Shown here: positions 7,940 to 16,889 of the stretch, in pieces
Layout: every line of letters begins with the position of its first letter
How positions within the stretch are numbered: position 1 is the first letter of the stretch
Source: an uncultured Caulobacterales bacterium
Lineage (GTDB): Bacteria > Pseudomonadota > Alphaproteobacteria > Caulobacterales > Caulobacteraceae
NCBI GenBank assembly: GCA_903862425.1
Contig: CAIOYC010000009.1
Location: 248,001-312,000, forward strand
Direction of reading: 5' to 3'
Length of the DNA stretch: 64,000 nucleotides
The notes under the pieces: generated by a model
Databases searched by the model: none
Seen by the model: the letters and a program-made list of their open reading frames with translations, nothing else
Told to the model about the DNA's origin: nothing
Position numbers and translations under genes: made by a program

Positions 7940-9967
7940 ATGCGGAGCCGAACAGAGGCTGAAGACACCGCCATCGTGCGTCCGCCCCCGCCATCACAGA
8001 GCCCCGGCCCAGGACCGATCCGCGCCGACCTCGAGCATGCGAGGGCGAAGCAGATCGGCGTGTGGCGTGCGCTGGGTCTCGGCCTTGGCATTGGCGCGAC
8101 GCTTTCGCTGCTGTTCGTCGGCCTGTGGGTTTGGAAACTGGCTTTTTCGGACCTCCCGACCATTCCGGACAAGGCAGAGCTATGGTCCATGAACCGACCG
8201 GCGGGGACCACCTTCGTGGACCGCAACGGCAAGGTGGTCGGCCAGCGCGGCCCCAAGCATGGTTCGCCCCTGACCCTGCAGGAGCTTCCGCCCTATCTGC
8301 CGAAGGCCTTCATGGCGGCGGAGGATCGGCGCTTCTATCACCATGGCGGGGTGGACCTGATCGGCATCCTGCGCGCAGCGAAGACCGACATCGCCAAGCA
8401 CAAGCTGGCCCAGGGCGGCTCGACCATCACCCAGCAGATCGCCCGCACCCTGTTCCTCACGCCTGAACAGACCCTGCGCCGTAAGCTGCAGGAGGCCGGC
8501 CTCGCGATCCGCATCGAGCACCTGATGACTAAGGACGAGGTGCTGGCCCTCTATCTGAACCGCATCTATTTCGGCGGCGGCGCCTATGGAGTGGAGGCCG
8601 CCAGTCAGACTTATTTCGGCAAGTCTGCGCGCAATCTCAACCTGTCAGAGGCGGCCCTGCTCGCCGCCCTGCCCAAGGCGCCGACCCGGCTGGCCCCCAC
8701 CGACGACTTCCAGTCGGCGCTGCGCCGCTCGCACCTTGTGCTGCGCTCGCTGGTGGCCGAGCACTGGATCACCGACGAGCAGGCGGCGGACGCGGTACTG
8801 CATCCGCCGAAGCTGGTCAGCGAACCGGAGGGCGAGGGGGACTTCGGTTACGTCCTCGACCTCGCAGCGGTCCAGGCCAAGCAACTCAATACCGCCAATG
8901 TGCCTGATCTCGTCGTCCATCTGACGATCGACAGCCGCCTGCAGGCGGAGGCGACCCAGGCGGTGCGCGAGGCTGTAGCCAAGGGTACGCCGCTCGGCGC
9001 CACCCAAGCGGCGCTGGTGGCGCTGGGACCGAGCGGCGACGTGCAGGCCATGGTCGGCGGAGCGGATCACCGCCTGTCCGCCTTCAACCGCGCCACCCAG
9101 GCCCAGCGTCAGCCGGGGTCGGCTTTCAAGGCGTTCGTCTACGCCGCCGCGCTGGATCAGGGCATCTCGCCCGACGATGTGCGCGAGGATGCGCCGGTGA
9201 ACATCAACGGCTGGCGACCGACCAATGCGGACGGCCAGTATGCGGGCAACATCTCCCTCGCCGACGCCTTCGCCTGGTCAAAGAACACCGTGGCCGTGCG
9301 CCTGACGCAGGAGGTCGGCCCGGCCAAGGTGGCGGACATGGCGCGCCGCTTCGGCCTCACCACCATCCCGCCGCATCCCGCGCCGCCCATCGCGCTCGGC
9401 GCTTACGAGACCAGCCTGATCGATCTGGTGTCCGGCTATCAGGGCTTCCAGCTCGGCGGACGGCGGGCCGCACCCTACCTGATCGAGTCGATCACCGACG
9501 CGCGCGGCAGGCCGGTCTACAAGCATCCTCCCGAGGCTCCCGCGAACGTCTACGACCCGGCCAAGGCGGCGCAGATGGTGCGGCTGATGCAGGGCGTGAT
9601 CGACAAGGGCACAGGGCGCAAGGCCGCACTCGGCCGTCCCGCCGCCGGCAAGACCGGCACCACCAGCGACTATCGCGACGCCTGGTTTGTCGGCTTTACC
9701 CCTGACTATGTGGCGGGCGTGTGGATGGGCGACGATCGCGGCGCCTCGATGAAGCACGTGGCGGGCGGCGACCTGCCCGCTGAGGCCTGGAAGCGCTTCA
9801 TGCTCGCCGCCGAACAGGGCCTGCCGCCGCGCCCCTTCCCGAAGCCGGGCGAGGCTGATGCCGTCGATCCCCGCGCCGACTTCTATCGCGATCTCGCCGG
9901 CCAGTTCGACGCCGCCGCGAGCGCCGCTCCTCCCGAACAGCATGGCGTACTGGGCGGCCGGCTCTAG
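7940..9967 (+). CDS. Class A penicillin-binding protein (transglycosylase/transpeptidase)
   Basis: A bifunctional peptidoglycan synthase of the PBP1A group. With ATG 7940 it has 675 residues: cytoplasmic N-tail, one membrane anchor (about 43-66), GT51 glycosyltransferase with catalytic Glu128 in AAEDRRFYHHGG and the TITQQIART motif at 162-170. The transpeptidase follows, with SAFK (394-397, nucleophile Ser394), SKN (447-449) and KTGT (571-574). All catalytic motifs are intact. It is shorter than PBP1A of E. coli because the inserted OB-type domain is absent or small. It acts at the periplasmic face in cell-wall growth. It shares CTAG with the convergent DMT transporter. Confidence 0.95.
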   Translation: MRSRTEAEDTAIVRPPPPSQSPGPGPIRADLEHARAKQIGVWRALGLGLGIGATLSLLFVGLWVWKLAFSDLPTIPDKAELWSMNRPAGTTFVDRNGKVVGQRGPKHGSPLTLQELPPYLPKAFMAAEDRRFYHHGGVDLIGILRAAKTDIAKHKLAQGGSTITQQIARTLFLTPEQTLRRKLQEAGLAIRIEHLMTKDEVLALYLNRIYFGGGAYGVEAASQTYFGKSARNLNLSEAALLAALPKAPTRLAPTDDFQSALRRSHLVLRSLVAEHWITDEQAADAVLHPPKLVSEPEGEGDFGYVLDLAAVQAKQLNTANVPDLVVHLTIDSRLQAEATQAVREAVAKGTPLGATQAALVALGPSGDVQAMVGGADHRLSAFNRATQAQRQPGSAFKAFVYAAALDQGISPDDVREDAPVNINGWRPTNADGQYAGNISLADAFAWSKNTVAVRLTQEVGPAKVADMARRFGLTTIPPHPAPPIALGAYETSLIDLVSGYQGFQLGGRRAAPYLIESITDARGRPVYKHPPEAPANVYDPAKAAQMVRLMQGVIDKGTGRKAALGRPAAGKTGTTSDYRDAWFVGFTPDYVAGVWMGDDRGASMKHVAGGDLPAEAWKRFMLAAEQGLPPRPFPKPGEADAVDPRADFYRDLAGQFDAAASAAPPEQHGVLGGRL

Positions 9968-10851
9968 CCGAGCGCCGTCATCACGACGCCCAGCGCCACG
10001 GCCACGCCGGCGACGAGTTGCGTCCAGTGCAGACGCTCCTTGAACAGGCGGTGTCCGGCAAAGGCGGCCATGGGCGCCTCGATCACCCCCACTGCCCGCA
10101 CCGACGCCGCGGCCGCCAGGGCGAGCGCCACGAACCAGCCGGCGGAGGCGAGCGAGCCGCACATGCCCGCCAGTGACGAGCGCCGCCAGTCGCGGAACAC
10201 CTGCACCACCGTCCCCGGACTGATCGCCAGCAGGATGAGGCCCAGGCCGAGGCTCTGGATCGCCTGCACGATGGGTACCGACAGGATGGCGGCGAACACC
10301 GGGTGGTGCGGCTCCAGCGCGATCCCGGCGTGGCGGAAGGCGTTAAGGGAGAAGCCGAAGGTCAGACCAGAGAACAGGCCGAAGCCGCCGCCGATCAGCT
10401 CCTCGTGCACATTGGCGCTGCGCGGCCAGGTCAGGGCGATAAGGCCGACCGTGGTGATCGCGATACCGAGCCAGCCCGTGGCGGTCAGTCTGTCGTGAAA
10501 GGCGATCAGCCCTATCATCGCCGCCAGGGGCAGGGAGCTCTGCTGCAACGAGGTCGCCACGGCGAAGCCGGACCGGTGCATGGCTGAAAGCAGGGCGGCC
10601 GTGGCCAGCACCTGGCTCAGCGCTCCAAGCGCGCAAAGGCTGAGGAAGGATGGACTATAGGTGGGATGCGCGCCCGGCGTCATCGCGAACGCCGCCGCTG
10701 CGAACACCAGCGAGAAGGGCAGCCCGAACAGGAACCGCACCAGGGTTGCGCCCCAAGGTCCGCTCGACCCGATCAGGCTCCGCTGCAGTCCGTTGCGCGC
10801 GACCTGGAACCCGGCGGCGGCGATGGTGGCGAGCACCCAGGCGAACGGCAT
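9964..10851 (-). CDS. EamA/DMT family transporter
   Basis: A 295-residue integral membrane protein with ten predicted hydrophobic segments arranged as two EamA repeats. The pattern is that of the drug/metabolite transporter superfamily: an end-of-repeat helix pair with LTATGWLGIAITTVGLIAL in the first half and HWTQLVAGVAVALGVV in the second. ATG 10851 (MPFAWVLATIAAAGF) places the first membrane helix at the N-terminus. The frame stays open for a further 228 codons upstream, but that part lies antisense to the ABC-F gene. Substrate unknown. Confidence 0.9.
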   Translation of the reverse strand: MPFAWVLATIAAAGFQVARNGLQRSLIGSSGPWGATLVRFLFGLPFSLVFAAAAFAMTPGAHPTYSPSFLSLCALGALSQVLATAALLSAMHRSGFAVATSLQQSSLPLAAMIGLIAFHDRLTATGWLGIAITTVGLIALTWPRSANVHEELIGGGFGLFSGLTFGFSLNAFRHAGIALEPHHPVFAAILSVPIVQAIQSLGLGLILLAISPGTVVQVFRDWRRSSLAGMCGSLASAGWFVALALAAAASVRAVGVIEAPMAAFAGHRLFKERLHWTQLVAGVAVALGVVMTALG

Positions 10852-10942
10852 AGAACTCTCTCTTGTTGAGCGGCCGGTCATACGGCGCCGCGCCGCACAC
10901 ACAAGGCTCGAATCCTTGGCGGGATTGGTGCAGAAGGCGCCC

Positions 10943-12757
10943 ATGGCCCGTCCTGCCGCTACCCGTCCCCCGATCGTCGCCCTGAAGAACGTGCAGCTGG
11001 CCGATGGGCCGGTGATGCTGTTCGACGGGGTGGACCTGTCGCTCGAAGCGCGCGCCCGCGCCTGCCTGGTGGGCCGCAACGGCGCGGGCAAGTCCACCCT
11101 GCTGAAGGTGCTGACCGGCGCCCTGGAGCCCGACAACGGCGAGCGGTTCGTGCAACCTGGTTTGCGCTCAGCCTTCGTGCCGCAGGAGCCGGTCATCACC
11201 GGCGACACCGTGCTCGACCACGCCATCTCCGGCGGCGCCCAGTTCTGGGACGCGGAGGCGGAGCTGCAGGCCTTCGGCCTGGATCCACAGAAGTCCGCCA
11301 AGGGGTTGTCGGGGGGCGAGATCCGCCGTGTCGCCCTCGCCAAGGCCTTCGCCGAGGCCCCCGACCTGATCCTGCTCGACGAGCCGACCAACCACCTCGA
11401 CATCTTCGCCATCGAGACGCTGGAGCGGCGCCTGCTGGAGAGCCGGTCGGCGGCGCTGGTGATCAGCCACGACCGCGCCTTCCTGGAGCGCACCACCAAC
11501 CGCTGCTTCTGGCTGGCCCACCGCAAGGTTCGCACGCTGGACGCCGGCTATGCCGAGTTCGAGCTCTGGGCCGACAAGGTGGAGGCGGAGGAGCAGGAGA
11601 ACCTGCGGCGCCTGACCAAGCAGATCGAGCGTGAGGCCTATACGGCGTCGCGTTCCGTCACCGCCCGGCGCACCCGCAACGAAGGCCGTCTGCGCGCCCT
11701 CGACGCCCTGCGCCAGCAGCGGGCGACGATCATGAAGGATGTCTCCCGGCCCCTGGAGTTGGAGATCGACGCGGGCGGCACGTCCGGCAAGCGGGTGGCG
11801 GAGGCGCGCGGCATCGGCAAATCCTTTGGCGCGCGCGTGATCGTGCAGAACTTTTCCACCCGGATCATCCGCGGCGACCGGGTGGCCATCGTCGGCCCGA
11901 ACGGGGCGGGCAAGACCACCCTGGTCAAGCTGCTGCTCGGCGAACTCGAACCCGATGCGGGCTCGGTGAAACTCGGGACGGGCCTGGAGATCGTCTATCT
12001 CGACCAGGGTCGCACCGAGCTGAAACCGGAGATGACCCTGTGGGACGCGCTCACCCCCTCGGGCGGCGACAGCATCATCGTACGCGGCTTCCCCAAGCAC
12101 GTGGCCGCCTATGCCAAGGACTTCCTGTTCCGCGACGGGCAGCTGCGCCAGCCTGTCTCGACCCTGTCGGGCGGGGAGCGCAACCGGCTGCTCCTGGCGC
12201 GGGCACTGGCCAAGCCGGCTAATCTGCTTGTGCTCGACGAACCCACCAACGATCTCGACATGGAGACCCTCGACCTGCTGGAGGACCTCCTGGCCGACTA
12301 TGAGGGCACGCTCCTGCTGGTCAGCCACGACCGGGACTTCATCGACCGGCTCGCCACCTCCACCATCGCCCTCGACGGGCGGGGCGGAGCGGTGGAGACG
12401 CCGGGCGGCTGGACCGACTTCATGCGCCAGAACCCCGGCTTCTTCGAGCAGTCCGAGCGGCTGACTGGAAAGGCTGCGCCGCCGCCCCCGCCCGTCGCCG
12501 CGCCGCGTCCCACTGCCAAGCTGACCTTCAAGGACCAACACCGGCTGCAGGAAGCGGAGAAGGAGGTGGCCGAGCTGCCCGCCGCCATCGCCAGACTGGA
12601 GGCGCGGTTGCACGATCCCGCCCTCTACGCCAAGTCGCCCAAGGAGTTCGACCAGCTCACCGTCGAGATGGAAGCCCTGCGCGCAAAGCTTGAGAAGGCC
12701 GAACTCGACTGGCTGGAGTTGGAGGCCAAACGCGAGGGGCTGGCCACGGGGGGGTAG
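10943..12757 (+). CDS. uup: ABC-F ATPase, Uup type
   Basis: A soluble duplicated ABC ATPase of 604 residues without membrane segments. The first Walker A, GRNGAGKST, is at 44-52, with signature LSGGEIRR and Walker B LILLDEPTNHLD. The second Walker A, GPNGAGKTT, is near 319, with LSGGERNR and LLVLDEPTNDLD. The C-terminal 70 residues form a charged coiled coil (KDQHRLQEAEKEVAELP...), as in Uup. ABC-F proteins act on translating ribosomes, and Uup has also been linked to branched DNA intermediates. ATG 10943 gives the family-like start; the frame is open upstream but antisense to the DMT gene. Confidence 0.92.
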   Translation: MARPAATRPPIVALKNVQLADGPVMLFDGVDLSLEARARACLVGRNGAGKSTLLKVLTGALEPDNGERFVQPGLRSAFVPQEPVITGDTVLDHAISGGAQFWDAEAELQAFGLDPQKSAKGLSGGEIRRVALAKAFAEAPDLILLDEPTNHLDIFAIETLERRLLESRSAALVISHDRAFLERTTNRCFWLAHRKVRTLDAGYAEFELWADKVEAEEQENLRRLTKQIEREAYTASRSVTARRTRNEGRLRALDALRQQRATIMKDVSRPLELEIDAGGTSGKRVAEARGIGKSFGARVIVQNFSTRIIRGDRVAIVGPNGAGKTTLVKLLLGELEPDAGSVKLGTGLEIVYLDQGRTELKPEMTLWDALTPSGGDSIIVRGFPKHVAAYAKDFLFRDGQLRQPVSTLSGGERNRLLLARALAKPANLLVLDEPTNDLDMETLDLLEDLLADYEGTLLLVSHDRDFIDRLATSTIALDGRGGAVETPGGWTDFMRQNPGFFEQSERLTGKAAPPPPPVAAPRPTAKLTFKDQHRLQEAEKEVAELPAAIARLEARLHDPALYAKSPKEFDQLTVEMEALRAKLEKAELDWLELEAKREGLATGG

Positions 12758-13302
12758 GCGCCCGATGTGGGATAGCGCCGGGGGGAAGGGCGAGGGGCGC
12801 CTCCAGATGAGGTCGCCGCTGCGCCTCGTCCGCCACTGTGGGCAGTTGAGGCAACGTTAGCGGAGGCTTGGCGGACTCCGGTGGACTGTCCAAAAAGTCC
12901 GGACAGTCCGGCGTTGGCCAGAATTCTTTTTTCGATCAATCGGTTGATGGCTTGGAGGGAGTCCGGACAGTCCGGATCGTCGCCGCGTGTCCAGCCTCTA
13001 TCCGCACGGTGCAGCAGGGGGTCTGGCACTGTCCGGCTACTATGTCGTCAGGACCTTGGCCTCAAAAAATTGGCGCAACTTGCGCCGCACGAGATCAAGC
13101 GATCCTATTCGGATCGGGCGTTGGATTTCCATGTCAAAGATCGCCGCCGGCCGTCGGGCCAGCATCCTCCATCATACCGCGAAGGATAGCGGCGGGGAGA
13201 AGATCGTCTTCGGCGCGTGTCGGAGCGACTGTCGCTGACCCGACGAGCCTCGCGCAAGCCGCGCCGCTGGACCGATCTGCGCGCAGCGGCTAGCTCTGCA
13301 CC
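12758..13302. other. 545-bp intergenic region with palindromes, no convincing gene
   Basis: No frame in this stretch shows the strong third-position G/C bias of neighbouring genes or a recognisable protein, although several frames are open. It is more AT-rich in patches. It holds the two exact copies of a 16-base palindromic repeat listed separately and a third half-copy near 13028-13037. It also holds a small palindrome ATCAA-TCGG-TTGAT (about 12934-12947) and a perfect 7-bp hairpin GGCGCAA-C-TTGCGCC at 13072-13086. It probably contains the promoter of the epimerase-like gene at 13303. Confidence 0.5.
12896..12975. repeat. Two copies of the palindromic repeat AGTCCGGACAGTCCGG
   Basis: The 16-base sequence AGTCCGGACAGTCCGG occurs at 12896-12911 and again, identically, at 12960-12975, a spacing of 64 bases. 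Each contains the dyad CCGGAC-A-GTCCGG. A related palindrome GGACTGTCC lies just upstream (12884-12892) and a half-site CTGTCCGG lies downstream (about 13030-13037). The arrangement suggests a cluster of binding sites for a dimeric regulator, or a chromosomal palindromic repeat element. Confidence 0.6.
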
Positions 13303-14154
13303 ATGGCGCAGACGGGGCAGGGCGGAGTGCTGGTGCTGGGCGGGACCAGCCTGATCGGCGGCTTCCTGCTGCCGAGGCTCGACCCTTCCGCTTTGATTCT
13401 CAGCCGCCACGTCCGTGAGGGCGACACGGCCCATCGCTGGCGGCGGGGCGACTTTGCCGATATCCAAGCCTGGTCCGCCGAGATCCGGGCCGAACAGGTC
13501 TTCGCGCTCTGCCCGATCTGGCTGTTGAAGCCGGAGCTTCTGGCCGGCCTTTACGCACGGGGCATGCGCCGGCTGGTCGCCTTTTCGTCCACCAGCCGTT
13601 TCACCAAGACCGCCTCCGGTTCGGCCAAGGAGCGCGCCGTCGCCGCCGCCCTGATCGGGGGCGAAGCGACGGTGGAGGCGTTCTGCGCCGCGCACGGCGT
13701 GGGCTACACCATCCTGCGGCCCACATTGATCTATGCGGAAGGGAAGGACGGCAACGTCTCCCGTCTCGCCGCCCTGATCCGTCGACTGGGCGTTCTCCCG
13801 CTGCCCGGCCGCGCCGCGGGGCTGCGCCAGCCTGTGCATGCGGATGATCTCGCTATCGTCGCGCTGGCCGCCATGGATCGCGCGCCCACCAACCGGGCCT
13901 ACGAGGTTCCCGGCGGCGAAACCCTGACCTACCGCGCCATGGTCGAGCGCATTTTCGAGGGGCTGGGTCGTCGGCCGTGTATCCTCAGCCTGCCGCCGGC
14001 CCTGCTACGCGTGGCCTATACGCTCGCTAAACCTGTCCTGCCGGGCTCCACCGAGGACATGATTCTGCGGGTGAACGAGGACCTGGTCTTCGACCTCGCC
14101 GACGCGCGCCGGGATTTGGGCTGGGCGGCGCGGGATTTCCATCCGCGATTTTAA
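13303..14154 (+). CDS. NAD(P)-binding epimerase/dehydratase-like protein (extended SDR)
   Basis: A 283-residue Rossmann-fold protein. The dinucleotide-binding loop VLVLGGTSLIGGFLLP is at the N-terminus (about residues 9-24). LVAFSSTSRFTKTASG follows at the position where SDRs carry the active-site Ser/Thr. Further on come GYTILRPTLIYAEG, RQPVHADDLAIVAL and YEVPGGETLTYRAMVERIF, all typical of nucleoside-diphosphate-sugar epimerase-like atypical SDRs. The YxxxK motif is not clear (FTKTASGSAKE stands there), so the chemistry is uncertain. The substrate is unknown. It is preceded by the repeat-bearing intergenic region and is not in an obvious operon. Confidence 0.8.
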   Translation: MAQTGQGGVLVLGGTSLIGGFLLPRLDPSALILSRHVREGDTAHRWRRGDFADIQAWSAEIRAEQVFALCPIWLLKPELLAGLYARGMRRLVAFSSTSRFTKTASGSAKERAVAAALIGGEATVEAFCAAHGVGYTILRPTLIYAEGKDGNVSRLAALIRRLGVLPLPGRAAGLRQPVHADDLAIVALAAMDRAPTNRAYEVPGGETLTYRAMVERIFEGLGRRPCILSLPPALLRVAYTLAKPVLPGSTEDMILRVNEDLVFDLADARRDLGWAARDFHPRF

Positions 14155-14204
14155 GGTCGCAAACGGCCTTAAGCCTTTGCCTTGCCCACATTTCCTTCGT
14201 CTTG

Positions 14205-14285
14205 CCCGGACTTGTTCCGGGCATCCACCCTACGACCGTCTGATTGGCCGAACCCCTGGGGGATGGGCCCCGGAACAAGTCCGGG
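14205..14285. repeat. Perfect 17-bp inverted repeat (intergenic palindromic element)
   Basis: CCCGGACTTGTTCCGGG at 14205-14221 and its exact reverse complement CCCGGAACAAGTCCGGG at 14269-14285 flank a 47-base spacer. Similarity extends a few bases beyond both arms (TCGTC...GACGA outside, GCATCC...GGATGG inside). Each arm is itself a near-palindrome (CCCGGA-5-TCCGGG). The element lies between two convergent genes and may serve as a bidirectional terminator, or it may be a member of a dispersed palindromic repeat family. Confidence 0.7.
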
Positions 14286-14333
14286 GGTGACGAAAAATGG
14301 GGATAGGAAAGACAAGGCTAACCGTCCTACCCT

Positions 14334-14675
14334 CTAACCTTCCGACCAGACGGCCAGTTCGTTCCCGCTCGGGTCGGTGAAGTGGAAACGCCGCCCGCCA
14401 GGGAATTCGAAGATCGGCCGCACCACCTTGCCGCCTGCCGCCTCGACCTTGGCCAACATGGCTTCAAGGTCATGGGCGAAGAGAACCACCAAGGGCTTGT
14501 CCATGCGTGAGGCTGGATCTCCATCGAAACCGCCGTCCAGCCCCTCGTTATAAGCGACATAGTCCGGGCCATAGTCCGTGAAGCTCCAGCCGAAGGCGTC
14601 GCGATAGAAAGCTTTCAACGGGGCGAGATCGCCGCCCGGCATCTCCACATAGTCGATTTTTCCGTCCTCGCGCAT
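14334..14675 (-). CDS. VOC family (glyoxalase-fold) protein
   Basis: A 113-residue single vicinal-oxygen-chelate protein. It shows IDYVEMPGGDLAPLKAFYRDAFGW, the first beta-alpha unit with the typical FYRDAFGW turn. FEFPGGRRFHFTDPSGNELAVWS is the C-terminal strand pair ending in the D-P-x-G-N-x-x-x-x-W motif. Glu near the end and residues of the first strand would form the metal site, but VOC proteins of this kind have diverse or unknown substrates. It is cytoplasmic, follows rpsD on the same strand beyond a terminator, and is likely its own transcript. Confidence 0.88.
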   Translation of the reverse strand: MREDGKIDYVEMPGGDLAPLKAFYRDAFGWSFTDYGPDYVAYNEGLDGGFDGDPASRMDKPLVVLFAHDLEAMLAKVEAAGGKVVRPIFEFPGGRRFHFTDPSGNELAVWSEG

Positions 14676-14744
14676 GGTGTCGCCTCGTTGAGTTCCTGAT
14701 ATGTTCTTATAGCCGATCCACGCGAAACCGTCGAGTCGATCACG

Positions 14745-14773
14745 AAAAAGGCCCCGGATTGCTCCGGGGCCTT
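14745..14773 (-). terminator. Rho-independent terminator of rpsD
   Basis: On the minus strand, GGCCCCGGA (14771-14763), loop GCAA and TCCGGGGCC (14758-14750) form a perfect 9-bp stem followed by five T (14749-14745). It lies 28 bases beyond the rpsD stop codon. Confidence 0.9.
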
Positions 14774-14800
14774 CTAGAGTCGTAGCCGTGATGTGAGTGA

Positions 14801-15418
14801 TTACGAGGCGTAGAATTCCACGACCAGGTTCGGCTCCATCTTCACCGGATAGGGCACTTCTTCCAGGCCGGGCGCGCGGACGAAGGTGGTGGACAGGCCC
14901 TTGCCGTCGACCTGCAGGTAGTCGGGGATGTCGCGTTCCGACGACTGAATGGCTTCGAGCACCAGCGCCATGTTGCGCGAACGCTCGCGCACGGAGATCA
15001 CGTCGCCGGCCGACACGCGGTAGGAGGCGATGTTCACGCGCTTGCCGTTCACCTGCACGTGGCCGTGGTTCACGAACTGACGGGCGGCGAACACGGTCGG
15101 CACGAACTTGGAGCGGTAGACCACCGCATCCAGACGGCTTTCCAGCAGAGCGATGAGGTTTTCCGAGGTGTTGCCCTTGCGGCGCGCGGCCTCTTCATAG
15201 GTGCGCGAGAACTGCTTCTCGGTCAGGTTGCCGTAATAGCCCTTCAGCTTCTGCTTGGCCTTCAGCTGCAGGCCGAAGTCGGAGACCTTGGACTTGCGGC
15301 GTTGGCCATGCTGGCCGGGACCGTAGGAGCGCTGGTTGATCGGGGACTTGGGCCGACCCCAGATGTTTTCGCCCATCCGGCGGTCGATCTTGTACTTGGC
15401 GCTATGGCGCTTGGACAT
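14801..15418 (-). CDS. rpsD: 30S ribosomal protein S4
   Basis: Primary 16S rRNA-binding protein of the small subunit. The 205-residue length and the opening [20 protein letters not shown] are typical of alphaproteobacterial S4. It continues with [19 protein letters not shown]. The S4 RNA-binding domain (about 94-155) reads [21 protein letters not shown], then [14 protein letters not shown]. The gene stands apart from the large ribosomal operons and carries its own terminator, which is common for rpsD in this class. About 150 bases upstream separate it from the next gene and should hold its promoter. Confidence 0.98.
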   Translation of the reverse strand: MSKRHSAKYKIDRRMGENIWGRPKSPINQRSYGPGQHGQRRKSKVSDFGLQLKAKQKLKGYYGNLTEKQFSRTYEEAARRKGNTSENLIALLESRLDAVVYRSKFVPTVFAARQFVNHGHVQVNGKRVNIASYRVSAGDVISVRERSRNMALVLEAIQSSERDIPDYLQVDGKGLSTTFVRAPGLEEVPYPVKMEPNLVVEFYAS

Positions 15419-15570
15419 AGGTATCCTGTCTTCATACTCGACACGGCCGGCCTTCCCGTCAGTGGGAAGGCGATCTCAACGGCGGCTGCGCGTCACCCGT
15501 CATGCACGCGAACCGCACGGCGGAGCCGGCGGCGCGAAGGGAGCGTGTATGATGGGCGGATGCCACGAAG

Positions 15571-15933
15571 TCAAGCGGGAGAGCCGTCTGCGTCCTCCGA
15601 CGACGGCTTGCCGATGTGCACTTCGCCCGCACTGTATTCGAGGGTTCCACCGCGCAGCTCGCGCAGGACGCCGTCGAAATAGCGTCGCTCGTTCACGCTG
15701 ACCTTGCCGCTTGCGAGGCGGGTGCGGATTTCAGTTTCCGCTGCGGCGATGTCGCCGCGGTGCTTGTTCAACAGGTGCTGCGCGCGCGACCGTTCGTTCT
15801 TCAGCTTGCGCGCGCGCCGTGTGCGCCATTCCGTGAAGGGCTCGTAGAGAAACGAAGCGGCGGTAATCAGGACCACTGCCAGAATGATAAGATTTGTCAC
15901 GCGCCGACCCCGAATAGACCTGACGCGTAGCAT
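15571..15933 (-). CDS. Small membrane-anchored hypothetical protein
   Basis: I do not recognise a family. One N-terminal membrane helix (NLIILAVVLITAASFLY) is followed by a basic, helical, Arg/Lys-rich segment (EWRTRRARKLKNERSRAQHLLN). A charged C-terminal part (AAAETEIRTRL, then NERRYFDGVLRELRGGTLEYSAGEVHIG) follows. The topology is probably N-in or N-out with a single anchor and a cytoplasmic coiled-coil-like tail. Start uncertain: ATG 15933 (121 aa-scale protein) or the GTG at 15900 directly before the membrane helix. Codon bias supports coding. Confidence 0.6.
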   Translation of the reverse strand: MLRVRSIRGRRVTNLIILAVVLITAASFLYEPFTEWRTRRARKLKNERSRAQHLLNKHRGDIAAAETEIRTRLASGKVSVNERRYFDGVLRELRGGTLEYSAGEVHIGKPSSEDADGSPA

Positions 15934-16047
15934 CAGCGGCCGGCGTTGCAAAAGAGAGAACGTGGCGCACGCCAACTCGTCGCGCACTTAAGGTCGTCAT
16001 CAGACCTCGTGTCGCCGCCAATTCAATCAGCATCGTCGGACCGAAAC

Positions 16048-16815
16048 TCAATCCCCGCTCTTCTGCTTCTGCGCCAGTCGCGTGAGGTGGCGTCCGCGTC
16101 CCTTCACCAGCGCGGTGATCACGCCGCGGAAGGTGCGGACCTCCTGCTCGGTCAGATGGGCCCGGCCGAGGGCCACGCGCAGATTGCGCACCATCGAGGG
16201 CCGGTTCTCTGGGGGGAAGAAGAAGCCGGAAGTGTCCAGTTCTCGCTCCAGATGCTCATACAGGCCGACGATCTGTTCGCCCGGCGCGGGGGGCGGACCT
16301 TCGCGAAAGCGAGGAGGAGGCGTGTCGCCCGCCGCGATCAATCGCCATTCATAGGCGTTGATCGCCACCGCCTGGGCCAGGTTCAGCGACTGAAAGCGCG
16401 GATCGATGGGGATTGTGACGATGGCTTGGCAGAGCGCGATATCGGAGGTCTCCAGCCCGGCGCGCTCGGCTCCGAACAGCAGGCCGCAACGCAGGCCCTC
16501 CACCGTGGCCGAGGCGAGGTTGGCGGCGCCCGCCCGCGGCGTGATCACCGGCATCTGCGTCTCGCGCGGACGGGCGGTGGTCGCGTGGATCAGGTGCAGG
16601 TCCGACGTCGCCTCCGCCACCGTGGCGAACACCTTGGCCTCGTCGAGCGGCCAGTCGGCGCCCGAGGCGCTGGCCCAGGCGCGCTCCTGCGGCCAGCCGT
16701 CGCGCGGCGCTACGAGGCGAAGCTCCGACAGTCCGAAATTGGCCATGACGCGCGCGACGGCGCCGATATTCTCTGGCAGTTGCGGCCGATCGAGGATGAC
16801 GACGGGAGATTCCAT
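16048..16815 (-). CDS. trmJ: tRNA/rRNA methyltransferase of the TrmJ type (SPOUT)
   Basis: A SAM-dependent RNA 2'-O-ribose methyltransferase; TrmJ modifies position 32 of several tRNAs. The 255 residues show SPOUT family motifs: LDRPQLPENIGAVARVMANFG (motif 1, about 8-28), CGLLFGAERAGLETSDI (motif 2) and IPIDPRFQSLNLAQAVAI (motif 3, the trefoil knot). A C-terminal extension (EHLERELDTSGFF... and EVRTFRGVITAL), typical of TrmJ rather than TrmL, follows. Cytoplasmic. It is monocistronic as far as I can see. The exact target RNA in this organism is inferred from the family. Confidence 0.9.
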   Translation of the reverse strand: MESPVVILDRPQLPENIGAVARVMANFGLSELRLVAPRDGWPQERAWASASGADWPLDEAKVFATVAEATSDLHLIHATTARPRETQMPVITPRAGAANLASATVEGLRCGLLFGAERAGLETSDIALCQAIVTIPIDPRFQSLNLAQAVAINAYEWRLIAAGDTPPPRFREGPPPAPGEQIVGLYEHLERELDTSGFFFPPENRPSMVRNLRVALGRAHLTEQEVRTFRGVITALVKGRGRHLTRLAQKQKSGD

Positions 16816-16889
16816 CCTCGCTGTTTAGTGCGTCCGCACCGCGTCGCAAATCACGCGCTTGTCCGGCGCCGTCGCCGTTAGGGGGATTG

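Noticed and set aside
10852-11535. Upstream continuation of the DMT transporter frame
   Set aside because: It lies antisense to the start of the ABC-F gene and encodes low-complexity Arg/Ser-rich sequence; the first membrane helix starts right after ATG 10851.
12896-12975. CRISPR array
   Set aside because: Only two copies of a 16-base palindrome with one spacer and no cas genes; does not meet the pattern of an array.
12625-13029. Possible genes on both strands in and before the 12.8-13.3 kb spacer
   Set aside because: No family resemblance, weak codon bias and overlap with the end of uup; treated as intergenic.
14205-14285. Insertion-sequence ends
   Set aside because: The inverted repeat encloses only 47 bases, with no transposase and no target duplication.
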